Shown one piece after another: positions 1 through 10,758 of a stretch of 64,000 nt of DNA; the stretch's first letter is position 1; the number at the start of each line of letters is the position of its first letter. The notes under the pieces are model-generated. The model did not search any database, was not told the DNA's origin, and worked only from the letters and a program-made list of their open reading frames with translations. The stretch lies in contig JAKJXP020000104.1 of NCBI GenBank assembly GCA_022225965.2, positions 1 through 64,000 on the forward strand, given 5' to 3'. The translations under genes were made by a program, and so were the position numbers. The stretch is from Diatrype stigma. Its lineage: Eukaryota; Ascomycota; Sordariomycetes; Xylariales; Diatrypaceae.

Positions 1-2671
1 GCCGCCGCTTCCGAATGCCGAGTCTATATATACCCAAAGTACGCAAGTCTATTAATAACTCCGTCCAGATCGTACCACCCCGCCCATCCATCATCGCCCC
101 CCCCGAAGGGCCTGGGAACTCATTTCACCCCCACGTGGGTTGGAATACCTCTGTCCAAACGAGGGGATGATTAAAAGGTACGTCCGAAACTTCATATAGC
201 TTCAGACACATGTAAATGAACAAAAATATAATGCCACAGGTCCAGACATTCGGAGGGAACTGCTAAACATAAAATCTGAGAGTTTCTACGTACATTAGGT
301 ATATGCGGTATGCACGGCATATATGTTAGAGAACAAGGATTCAGGGTCTCGTCGCGGAACGAACATACGTACACATTACAATGCGATAACGATGAACCAC
401 CGGGAAGCGGCGCCTCATCTAATGGATCGCGATTTGTCAATGGGATACCGAACACACTGGCGCAAGCAAGCACCCCTGAGTCAGCCGCTTATTGCTTGCT
501 TTTGCGATAACGATGTACAGGCAGCATCATAACACCCCACGCTCCAGATTTGCTTTTTCTCTGCCCATGCGCCCGAAGCGTCGCACGCATGAAGATAGAC
601 ATCGGTATGCACGGATATCTGTCTATGTATATGTAGGGGAGATGGGGGAAAAGAAAGGAGTTGCTCGGATCGACATGTCAGAACAGTCGGTGTGGCTGTT
701 TGCATATGTCTAGATGTGCTTCTCTCTCGAACGCTAGATAAGCGAAAAAGCCCCGTCTAGCTACGCCCCGGTTACCTTGTCGCTCACCTCCTGCAGCAGC
801 GCCTTACATTCGATTCGCGTCCGGCCCAGGATCCGCGGGGGCCGCTGCCAGCCACATGGGCTGCAGCCCTGGCCGGAGGAAAAAATAACAACCAGACGTG
901 GGGTGCAAAGATTCAGCTTCCAACTGGACGGGTGCCTAGACTAGGTCGATTGGGGCGTACAGACGGGGGACGCAGGAGTATCCAGGAACAGCCATCCGGT
1001 GGGCTTGAGGGACAGCAACGCATACGCTTTACCTCCGACCCAGGCCCCCAATGCGAGCGAGCGATTTTCTCATGCAGGCGCAACGCAACGGCGATCGCGC
1101 TAGTCTATCGACTTGACTGATATCCTGCGTCGCAGATTACGGATGCTCCCGCCTGTGGCGCTCAGCCTGCGGGGGGATGATGAAGGGCCCAGTAAGGCCA
1201 CAGCTGAGACTGTGACGCTGTTGTAGTGTTATTTCTGCCTGCCTATATATGGAATTCGCTGTGTGTCTCGGCACCTGACTTCCGGCTGAAGAGAGCATGG
1301 GGGGCAAGGCCCGGTTACGACGTCGATTGATTGGGGCGCGGCAAGGTACCCGCGAGACAATGGACAGGGACGACGTGGTACGACATCTGTACGGTTCTCT
1401 TCATAAGTAAAAGGTATCCCCAGTTCCGATACGTCCTCTGTCGTCTCACCACATTCTACTCACGTTGAAACATGGGCGATCTCGACGAGTCGGATTTTCC
1501 GTGAGGCTCTCGTCGATTCAGGGAACCCGGCCGCCCTGAGAAGCTGTGACACGCACACTTGTGGCACCTACACAAAATATTAGATGAGCAAGTTCAAACC
1601 CCCACGCTCTTCCTATTTCCGAAGGTCAGTATATGCGCTGGAGAACAGCACCTGGTAAGCACAGGTCTGCACGGTGTCTTGGAACCAACTCGAGTGGACT
1701 ACATACCTATAACCTCACATAGCGCATGGCGATAATATAAAAGTCCGAGTAAACATCTTAATGATGGCTGATTCACCATAAACATGTATTAATTCTACTG
1801 GTTACATGAATTTTAATCGGATTTCCGTATGCGATCGTGTTGGCATCTTCGCAACGACTTGCCAGCTCTTGTACGCACCCCCTTTTCAAAGCTCCACTTC
1901 GGGTCGCTAAGCCTCGTGGTGACCAAAACTTAAACATACAGCAGGTGAATCTGGATGATCTGGAAAAGCGTTACTTGTGCTCTTAGGGAAACCGTTGAGG
2001 TATAGTTATAATCGTGTTCTTTTCATTTCTACCTAGCAATTAATCCCACGTCAAACCAACAAGGAACATGACAAGATAGAGTGGTTGTCCGATATGGTTT
2101 ATGGTTCGGGGAGTTCATCCGAAGATTGAGTCTGGTTGATAAGCAAAACCTATGAGTTGATCACAGCGTGATCATGAATCATATGATATGCCAATCTGAT
2201 TATGCATTCGGTATCGAACTCGGTATTTGTCCTGCATGTTGGTGGTAATTGTGTAGAATTTGGATTATATTTTGCGCTATGGTGGAACCCTGAATAGATA
2301 ACTAGGCTTACATAATACAGGCAGCTACCGCGTTGAAAAACCCCTTTACGAAAACAATACTGCTAGTGAAATAGATCAGGGAGGAAGCCGTGCGACTTAC
2401 TGTTGAGGCTTCATACACTTCCTGGCAAATACTTAATGCGTAGAGGATATGCTCCATTGTCTGTTTAGGTATGAGAAACTATATATGAATGTGGAATAGC
2501 CAGTATTTACAGACCGAAGGTCTCCAGAAACATTATGTCCACTTTTGCCTGCTTCGTAGCCGAATGACAGTATGAAGCCACTACCTAGAATGGGCCCGCA
2601 CTCTGTCTCGTTCCATGGCTTTATCAGAGATTAACATCATGTAGACATGTTCAGCTCTCTGCTCTCGTATC
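1..2671. other. gene-free stretch
   Basis: I see no supportable gene in these 2.7 kb. Open frames are all short (under about 95 codons), overlap on both strands and lack protein-like composition or a splice pattern. The base composition is mixed, with AT-rich parts around 1560-2640. No rRNA, tRNA or transposon ends were recognised. It may be long intergenic DNA or old repeat remnants. Confidence 0.5.
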
Positions 2672-3875
2672 CTACCCCTGATACCCCCAAGTCATATCGT
2701 AGGGGTTTCCAGCTTGAGGTGCTGCAGCCCGAGCACGAGCATCGTATTCTCTATAGGTGCCAGTTGGGGTCGGCGGAACTCCCGTTTTGACCTTGGCGAT
2801 CCCAGACTTCGAGGTTTGACCGACCAGCTCTTTGACACTCTGGAGATTGGCTCTGACTTGACGGGTTTTTCGGGCAACTATAAAGGTCATGATGTCCCGG
2901 CACTTCTTTGCCACACAACATTCCTTGGTATATTCCATAAGGTCCTCCCAAGCCTTGACCCGGCGTTCGCAGTTGGCGAGCCTCACGAGCAAGTCTGGCG
3001 CCTCTTCCGGTTGCCAGAGGCTGTTGCCGATGAAGAGTCTCGGGACTCGTTCGTACTTGATGACCAAGTGCATACCCAGCAGCTTTTCCAAGGGTCGCTT
3101 GTAAGGTTCGATGTAGGTGATTATGTTGATGGATTTGGGAAATATAATCTCCCAATCATCAGCGCCCTGGATCTTTGGAGCGCCCGCCTTGGGGGTTGCC
3201 GAGGTTAGTCCACGATTGCCTGGCTGCGTTTTGATAGCGCCTCGCGCAGGAGTTTGCACTGCCCTCATGGCATTATTAGGTGTTAACTTCTGGGTCGTGG
3301 ACGTCTGCGGCGTCGGCTTCTGGGACATAGACATCTGGGGAATCCACTTCTGGGGCGTGGAATTCTGGGGAACCCACTTCTGAGGCGTCGGCTGCTGGTG
3401 TGTCGACTTCTGTGACATTGGGTTTTGGAGCATCGAAATCCGTGCCGAATTATATCGAGGCGTAATGCCAGCTATAGCCTGTTTGGACGCTGTTGTCGAA
3501 GGTTTAGTGACAACCTGTCCAGCTCCGGTATACGAGGTGGCCCCAAACAACCGATATTCCCGACCATTGGTTAAGAGGTTTATGTGAATGTCCTCCAGAG
3601 TCCCAACAGTGGCGACCTGTCTCAAAATATTAGCCTCGACCTTCGGAGTACCCGGGAGTCGTGGAGGCAGTGGTGGTTGCTCGTTGACTGAGGAATTGGC
3701 TGTAAAACCGTATGGCGACCATCTCCTGTAGCTCTTCTAAAGTCTGAATCTCGCGATTGAAACTATTCAAAGTGCTCTGCAAGACGTCGCCCACCAGCTT
3801 TCTTGTGCCGCCGAGGCCTAAGAGACCGATCCCATAGCGCTCTAAGGTATGCCATTTCTCTGAAAAAGTCGGCAT
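2672..3875 (-). CDS. hypothetical protein, paralogue A of head-to-head pair (frame break)
   Basis: No function is recognised. The first ATG in frame is at 3875. An N-terminal segment (3875 to about 3690) includes EIQTLEELQEM. A second segment (about 3700-2672) runs in another frame through VEANILRQVATVGTLEDIHI, a Pro/Gln/Lys/Trp repeat section, then a conserved block with IEPYKRPLEKLLG, RLFIGNSLWQPEEAP and a YREYDAR tail. The same order (TQTLDQLLED, ILKIVAETENM, IEPYQAPLQKLLG, YRDYDAR) is seen in the plus-strand neighbour, so the two are paralogues, roughly half identical by eye in the core. No convincing GT-AG intron joins the two frames near 3690. The paralogue has a 60-nt intron at this point. 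The copy has therefore either lost the intron and suffered a 1-2 nt frameshift, or has a splice site I cannot see. It may be a decaying gene. Only 46 bp separate the two start codons. Confidence 0.5.
3290..3430 (-). repeat. degenerate short tandem repeat inside paralogue A
   Basis: On the minus strand this encodes variants of S-T-P-Q-K-W and M-S-Q-K-P-T-P-Q in succession. At DNA level the plus strand shows repeated 'cttctggg(g/a)' blocks with spacing near 15-30 nt. The plus-strand paralogue has an Ala/Pro-rich stretch here instead, so the repeat expanded in one copy only. Confidence 0.6.
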
Positions 3876-3921
3876 CGTAACAATATCCGCGAAGGGCAAT
3901 CAACTATGTTCTTGCTGTACT

Positions 3922-5302
3922 ATGAGTGTGGCTCTTGCGAATTGCAAGGCCGAAACTCAAACCCTCGACCAGCTGCTGGAGGATATCCTGCTGCCATGCT
4001 ACCGTCTGCTCCGTAAGTACAATTGCATGTAAAGGATTTCCTATGATACCTTGCTAATGTAAACCCTTCTAGATAATCCCGATTTCCAGAGGTTAGAGCC
4101 GTTTCCCCTACGAAAGCATGGGGAACCCAGAGTCCGGGTCGACATTCTGAAGATTGTGGCCGAAACTGAGAACATGGAAAGCATGGTCCAAAATCTCCTG
4201 ACGAATGGTCAGGAGTATTTGTCACGGACTAAGGCGAGCGGGCAGGGCGAACGTCCTGTCGGCCGAGGTGGAGAGTCCTCTTCGAAGGCAGCAGGTAGTC
4301 AGGTAAAGGACACTGCGAAAGCAACCGTCGGATATCCGGCCCTCCCCTCGGCGGCAGCACCTGCGCCAGGTCCTGCGGATTTGCAGGCCGGCAACTTTGC
4401 AGCAGCTGCCGCAAGCCCCCCAGAGACTGCCGCACAGAGGCGAGAGAGACAGGTTCGTTCACTCAAGGAGGATGCTGACAAAACATCGCAGTTTAAGCCC
4501 TCTCAGGTGCCAGGAGCGGCGCCCTGGGAGGTCGTATTACCCGAGCAGGTCAGCATCACTTCGTTTATTGAGCCGTATCAGGCACCTCTCCAGAAGCTTC
4601 TAGGTGTACACTTAAAGATCAAGCACGAAAGTGTTATAAGACTTTTTGTCGGCCCTAGCCTCTAGCAACCAAAAGATGCACCGGAACAGCTGAGAAAACT
4701 TATCAGTTGGGAGCGACAGGCGAAGGCCTGGAAGTACCTTATGTTTTACAGTAGAAACTGTGGTCGCACGAAATTGTGCGCCGATATCATGTCTTACATG
4801 ACTGCAGGTATGGCTAGGCATGTGGACACGACTCTGAGCGAGAGCATGGATCTGGTGAAGACCACGTCCAAGACTGCGATCGCTTCGAGTACCACAGAGA
4901 CCCCTCCGCCGGCTCCTGCTGGTCCTTATCGAGACTACGATGCTCGATCCCGGGCTCCAGCTTCGGCTCTTGAATTGGCACAACAAGAGGAAACCCTTCT
5001 TGTAGAATTTCCAGGCACGGAAAGTCCAAAAACGGAAGGTCTCCAATTTGGCAAGGAAGGGTTCTCCCTGATGGACGCACCCTAGTTCCTGAGACCCTGT
5101 CAGCCCAGGGCGGTGAAGATGCCGCCACATCTCAAGAAGAGTTCGGGGTTAGCGGTTCGAAGGATACTGCTAAGGGAGAGGCCAGCGGTGCGAAGTGCAC
5201 TGCTGAGGGAAGTGGTACCTTTGCATCCTTAGGGGCGGTCTTCGAAGAGGAGGCAGATAGCCTCGACGATGCCGAAGCTGCCGCCCGTAACTTGCGTGGT
5301 TG
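3922..5302 (+). pseudogene. paralogue B of the head-to-head pair, disrupted by a stop codon
   Basis: Exon 1 is 3922-4012, starting MSVALANCKAETQTLDQLLE. The intron 4013-4072 has GTAAGT, a GCTAAT branch site and TAG. Exon 2 starts at 4073 and is open to 4662, ending RLFVGPSL. The next codon is TAG (4663-4665), after which the same frame continues to 5082 with clear homology to paralogue A: QPKDAPEQL against QPEEAPDLL, then ERQAKAWKYLMFY, then YRDYDARSRAP. Paralogue A has Trp (SLWQPEE) exactly where this copy has the stop. TGG to TAG is one G-to-A change. Coding-like sequence continues in another frame from about 5085 to 5302 (VPETLSAQGGEDAATSQEE, with an acidic tail), so a second frame break or missed intron lies near 5000-5085. 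No function is recognised. The splice site looks intact, so inactivation may be recent. Confidence 0.6.
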
Positions 5303-7910
5303 AGATGGATGGCCGTGCGAATGCACGGTAGGGAAGATGCTTCGGTGTTGCGAGCAAGTAGCTAGATCACAGGCGGAGGGGGGTTGACAATAGACTCCCC
5401 AGCCTTCGAATCGACTAACTTTGCTGCCTTATGATGCGATCGTGATCTCTTAGTGACACTAAAATTAATACTTACTATTGTAATATTCAGACGACCATAG
5501 ATAGGGATGACTTTGGTCATACAGAGAAAAAGGAGCGATCTTCAGTCTATGGAGTAGAAGAGCGCTATATATAGGGGGTGCCAAGCCACTGGGTGCCGAT
5601 CACCTGGTTATGTAATCCAAGCTCTCCTATTGTAACCCCTATATCGCGACAATAACCCAGACAGGAACATCTAACGACTAGAGCGGGGTGTCGGTAAAAT
5701 AGCAGGTGAGAGCTTCAATATACCCTTGACTGCTTTTCGGGAACATTGCGCCCATCACTATCTTCATAGCTACAGCTATGAATTTTGAAAATAAAACCAC
5801 AGCGTTGGTAGACTGGCTCCAGGCAAGGATTGTCTTCATCACAAGCTCTTGGGCACAGCGAAGCAGGCCACTGACACCAATAGCTTGAAAATACATTTCG
5901 AATTCAGCTAAATCCACCTTCATCTGTGTTTCCTGGCCAAGTCTCCAGCATTGATTGACCCCCTGGTCTATGGATATCAATCCTTGATAAAGTCAATTGA
6001 CTATCTACAAGCGTTGGCAAAACGATTCAATACCTCAATGAGGACTTTCAGTAGCCTCTATTGTGCTCTTACCCTTTCAAGGCTGGGCAAGGGCGGACCA
6101 AGCGCCTAATGATAAGTGCATAGTTAGTTACAGAAGAGCCTGGACATAGTTGTTCTTAATCGAATCTGTGACTGGCTTGGTACATTCGATTGCTTTGTCG
6201 ACGAGGCCAATGCCCTGCAAGTTGGATTAGTCTAGACCGCCTTTTAGGAAGGGCTATAGGCGAAAGATGCCCATGCTCAAGCATCAGATGGACATGCTAA
6301 AGCGTATCAATAGGTACCTAGTCCAAGCTGTTGACACAAACTTTCCTGAATCCTCCAATGAAATGCTGTCATTCACTATATCCTAACGTGTAGAACAGAG
6401 GGAAGTCAAGTCAGAGAGCTTGTCTGCATGGTCATTAGCAAATCCAGAAACAAAAGTTCCTTGACTATAATGGCACTATGGGTCAAAGACCCGAAGTAGA
6501 CTTGTGCTAAGTCCACCATGGCAGTGAATTTTTGGTCGAGCAGTATACACTCTTATTTTATGGACAACTACTCATCTACGCAAAGGCATTGAATAGTTGG
6601 TACTAGAGTGTTACTACCCAGCATTGTCACCTCGCCTCTCAGCAGACTGCACTGCATCTTCGTGCCAAGACATAAACTACGGGCATTCTTAGATGATGGT
6701 TGATGATTTGACTGTAGACGTCCAGGCGCTCGTTAACTTGAAACTTCATCATGCGTTCTAACCGGTTAGTGTTGACAGTCGAACTATGGTCTTCTTTCCA
6801 GACGCAATGGAAGGAACACGTGCACAAAGCTCGATCATAGGGAAGTAGTGGTAAAACCAGTCCATGTTACTAGTGTAGTTTCTACCTGTTCTTTTATAGG
6901 GCGTTGTCTATTGAATAAATTCGATTAGGTCGGCAGACTACTTGTGCTTTGCTAGTTGAACAAGGCGGGTACATCCAAGCCCCCATATGATATTCGAACT
7001 GCCAGTCAACAAGCAATCCCAAAGTGCCAACAGACAACCCCGGAGAATAAATAGCGTCTGTAGGAAACAACAGATGCGAAGTTATACGAGAAGGTATGTG
7101 CTGCACATCCATATGTACTTGAAGTGTTGTCATTTCCTCGGTGAAGTGAATTTTGGTTGCTCCCGCCTCCCCATATGGCTGACCACTCACCCCTATCGTG
7201 GTAATTGCATCTTCCAGATCTGAAGGTGTTCTACTTCACTCCTTATTATTGCAACTTGATCACGCACTTTCACATATTAACAACACTGGACTATACTCCA
7301 CAGTCTAACTATTCTTCAATCTCCACTGACCCCTCACCTATAACTCCCACCCCATTGTCAAGATCGTATCCGTTGATATTGTGTCTTCCCCTTTCAACAA
7401 CCTATTGTCTAGGAGACACGTCCCCCATGCCCATAATCCACCATCACCTCAAGAACCTATCATTACATCGCTCAACTTTTTTCCACGTCGAACATCCGGG
7501 GAAAGAACAGAAGCATTGACCGGACCTGAGCCTGTGCTGAAGCTCTCAACCCACAACCGAGCACACAAGTTACACAAACTCCTCCAACGCACTAGAGTGA
7601 GCAAACCACTTGACAGCCCAACGCAGCAAACCACGCACCACCATTGTTAGCAAAGGTATTATACTTTGCGTCAGTGCTTTGCGTAGTCTACCAGGCTAGG
7701 AGCATAGACCGGCCACCTTTACGCAGTTACCCCTCAACCCCTTATCAGTGACTTCCCTATACCCAAAGTTTCCAGCTGCATCTCGAACAAGCCAGACGAG
7801 ACCAACATAAGTAAATACCATAACCACCATAGCAACTGAGCTGTAGCCTTCCCTAACCTATCTTGAAGCCACAGCCTTGAGCACATCTTCGTATCAGTCA
7901 GCTGGTCAAG
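5303..7910. other. AT-rich, gene-poor region with coding scraps; distal part is probable upstream region of the 7911 gene
   Basis: No intact gene is seen. Between about 5680 and 6240 the minus strand carries protein-like fragments (separate entry). From about 7205 the plus strand turns into pyrimidine-rich DNA with few purine runs, typical of a fungal promoter or 5' leader, leading to the ATG at 7911. Small open frames at 6639-7190 show no family resemblance. Confidence 0.4.
5678..6240 (-). pseudogene. possible decayed gene fragment (unidentified)
   Basis: Minus-strand DNA just below 6240 has a good branch-plus-acceptor (CTAATCCAACTTGCAG), followed by an open stretch reading GIGLVDKAIECTKPVTDS and then IKNNYVQALL before a stop. 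Farther on come LLKVLIEVLNRFANACR (about 6060-6005) and a 100-codon open frame (5980-5678) with helix-like composition. The pieces lie in different frames separated by stops. The first piece resembles the helical spacing of MIT-type domains (A-I-E..D..NNY..AL), but this is weak and unsupported by any other domain. It is equally likely to be a remnant of a fungal STAND/NLR-type helical N-terminus. It is called a pseudogene only because the fragments look coding but cannot be joined. Confidence 0.22.
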
Positions 7911-10036
7911 ATGTGTTTCGCTGAATACCTCGGCTACACGTGCGGCCACACGAGCATGTCCGGTAAGCAAATCTCAGAGACCTATTCCTCCCTTCCCTCG
8001 CTGGCAAGTTCTAGGAGTACGCTCCCTCGTCCATGGAGTCTCTTGCTCTTGAGGTGTGACGGTGTCTTGGCGACTCCTACTCCCAAACCATCACCAGATC
8101 GTCTATCTACCCGAGTAGCCAGAAAGCCGAACTAACTCCAGAGACCGCAGTGCTGCGTACCTGCCCGCAGACCACGGAGGCCCCCACGAACCCGGTGTGC
8201 AACCACCCGGCGACGCGGCCCCAGCTGGGGCAGACGTTCTGCGTGGCCTGCGCCCACATCCAGCACAAACGCTGGAACAACATCGCCGAGCAGGAGCACC
8301 GGTGGATGCACGAGCGCGGTGCCTGTGGCTGTCCCGTTAAGTTTCCAAACCTGATGCAGCCGCGCATGATCGTCGGCGGCGGCCGCCGGGGCAGCTACGG
8401 CATCATGAGCCCCGACGGCAACACGTGCACCGTGTACGGCGGCGGCTATGGTAGCAAGAAGGGCGGCAAGCGCAGCGGCGGCAAGAACTGGCGTCGAGGC
8501 GGCGGCGGCGGTGGTTATAACCACCACAATTATGCCCAACAGGCCTCTAGAGCCCAGCAGCAGAAAGACGACTACCCTCCCCTGCAAGAGATCCGCGAGG
8601 GAGACGACTTCCGGTATGCGGTGCGGCTCCCGAGCACCTATGGCGTGGAGTGGGCTTGGGATCATGAGAAGCTACACCGCGATGGCAAGTGCTTCTGTAA
8701 CGTCCGATTCGACAAGTATGTTCCGCAGTATGACTTCCTGTCCAACACTCAAGGCTCCTCCGTCCAGCAGCCAGCTCAAGACACAGGTGCGGCCGATGGT
8801 GCCCAGGCCCACGGCGCCCCGTCTAACAATGACTTCCTGGCTACACAGCCATTCGGAGAACAATCTTCCGGACAATCCGGCACGCAGTCATCCGGCGCAC
8901 AGTCGTCTTCCCTGCAGCCTTGGGCCCCGCCTTTCGCACAATCGTCTGGCCAGGGTTACGGACAAACGTCCACTGCGCAGAGCGACGTCCCGCAGGCTTC
9001 TGCCGCCGCGTCGCAGGATTTCGCCACACAGCAAGGCTACCCACAGTACCCTACGACGCAGAACGCGCCACAGAGCCATGAGTACGGCAGCGGCAGCAGC
9101 AACACTGCCCAAACCTACGGGCCGAATTACACGCAGGATAACCGCGATCCGTTCAGCCCGAACAGCATGGATGACTTCTCGCAGACGGTCCCGGATAGCC
9201 TCACGCAGCTGTTCCCCGCCGACAACAGCAACAACGACGAGCCTGTCGCTCCGCCTCTCGCGCCGCCGCCGCCTCCCGTGCCGCCATACACGATGCCACG
9301 AGTCCCACTCGACGTGAACAACATGCCGACGTGGAACCCGGCGCAGCCACAGCGCTGGACCTGCAACCCCCCCGCGGGCTACTACAACGCCCAGGAGGTC
9401 TACCTCCCGCCAGCGCTCCCAGGTCCCAGCGCCGCAGCCACCAACACAGCCACCACTACCAGCAGCGTCACTCGTCCTCCCATCGCGCACGGAACCAACC
9501 TCGCAGCGACTAGCAGCGGCGGTGGCAACCAGAATAGTAGCCGCAACAACGCCAAAGGCAAGGGTAAGGCCAAGGCCAGCAACAGAGACAACAACAACAA
9601 CACTGACAATGACAATACCAACACTGCTACCGCCAACACCACCGCCACCACTCACATCGAAGACAGCAGCACCGGCACCGACCTCGGCTTCGGCAACCCG
9701 CCGCGCCCGGTCGACATGCAGACGATGTGGTTCGCGCCGGGGCAGGCGCACGGGGCGCAGCCGCCTCTGGTGGGCCTGCCGATCGGGCTGGGACCCGAGG
9801 GACCCGACGGAGCGGTGCAGCGGCCGGGGCAGACGTACCAGGGCCCGGTTCACGCGGGGGGCGGTACTGCGGAAGGGAAAAAGGAGCTGCCACCGCTGAA
9901 CGGGTTCCCGATCGGAGCGGGCCCCGAGGGCGACGCGCACGCCGGGCCCTTCGAGGAGTGCCCGCTCTACGGCTACTACCGCGGCGCGGGCGAGTACGGG
10001 CGCGGGTTGAGGCGGCCGGAGTCTGCGTTCTTGTGA
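7911..10036 (+). CDS. fungal Cys/His-module protein with long low-complexity region
   Basis: Exon 1 is 7911-7962 and exon 2 is 8151-10036. The intron 7963-8150 (GTAAGC...CTAACTCCAGAGACCGCAG) joins in phase to give 645 residues. The N-terminal 85 residues hold regularly placed Cys/His: C11-x-H13, C22, C34-x-H36, C48-x2-C51, and C76-x-C78 after an EHRWMHERG motif. I recognise this as a module common in uncharacterised filamentous-fungal proteins, probably metal-binding (inference). Residues about 95-130 are Gly/Lys-rich. At about 150-195 another conserved patch includes VEWAWDHEKLHRDGKCFC. The rest is Gln/Ser/Asn/Pro-rich and probably disordered, with Asn/Thr runs around 9585-9650. Near the C-terminus a motif PIG(L/A)GPEG occurs twice (about residues 579 and 621), each next to Pro/Gly-rich sequence. 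There is no signal peptide or membrane segment. Function unknown; possibly nuclear or RNA-associated, but nothing proves it. Confidence 0.75.
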
Positions 10037-10758
10037 GAGAGAAGGGGAGGGGAAGGGAATAAAGGGGAAGCGGAAATGGGAATGGACTGGGGAAACTGAC
10101 TACGTGGGATTGGGGCCGGGATGGGAATCGGGATGGGAATCGGGTGGAGGTGTGCTGAGGTGACGGTGACGGGTGAATGTTGATGTCTCCCTCTCGCTGC
10201 GCGAGTGGGTGAGTGAGCGAAGTATTGAACCGCAACTCTGCGGCAGGGTCAGTTCCCCTTTCTTCCTCTATTCTCTTCACCCCGTCATTTTTCTTACAGG
10301 CCTTCCCCTTAGCTGCATCATAGTTAGCAGTTCTATTCTCGAGTCTCCTGAGCTAACCCATACACTTGTAATTTTGCTAATGATCTTCCGGTGACCAAGG
10401 CATACCTAGCGCTAGTGCTCCGTCACGAAACAACAGATGAAATAAGTGGATGAAAACATAAATAGATAAACAGAAAACAGCGGCGATGGCAGAAACAGAA
10501 GAGCGTCCTTTCTTGACGGTCAGCGTAGGTTTCAGCTGGGCATTAGTACATCGTCTTCATATACGTAGGAATGACGATGCTGGAATGCGCGCTGTTTTGA
10601 TTCACCCGAGGCTATTATACATAGGTATATACGGGAAGAAATGCCTCGATATCTCACATCATCGTGCATTCCTATACTTTACCTCTTGTCTTCTTGTGCT
10701 TTAGGTTTTGCACCTGGTATTTTCCTTCTCGATATCCGCCCGGTTTGTGACAAAGCGA
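10037..10758. other. convergent 3' spacer
   Basis: This lies between the 3' ends of the Cys/His-module gene (+) and the complex I gene (-). An AATAAA at 10058-10063 shortly after the stop is a plausible polyadenylation signal for the plus-strand gene. It is followed by G/A-rich DNA (10040-10150) with repeated 'gggaatggga/gggatggga' blocks. No gene is seen. Confidence 0.5.

Noticed and set aside
1..2671. Search for transposon or retroelement remnants
   Set aside because: No reverse transcriptase, transposase or long terminal repeat pattern could be read in any frame.
8132..10280. Several long minus-strand open frames opposite the 7911-10036 gene (up to 350 codons)
   Set aside because: They are Arg/Val/Ala-rich mirror frames caused by high GC and trinucleotide composition. 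The plus frame has a proper intron and the conserved Cys/His module.
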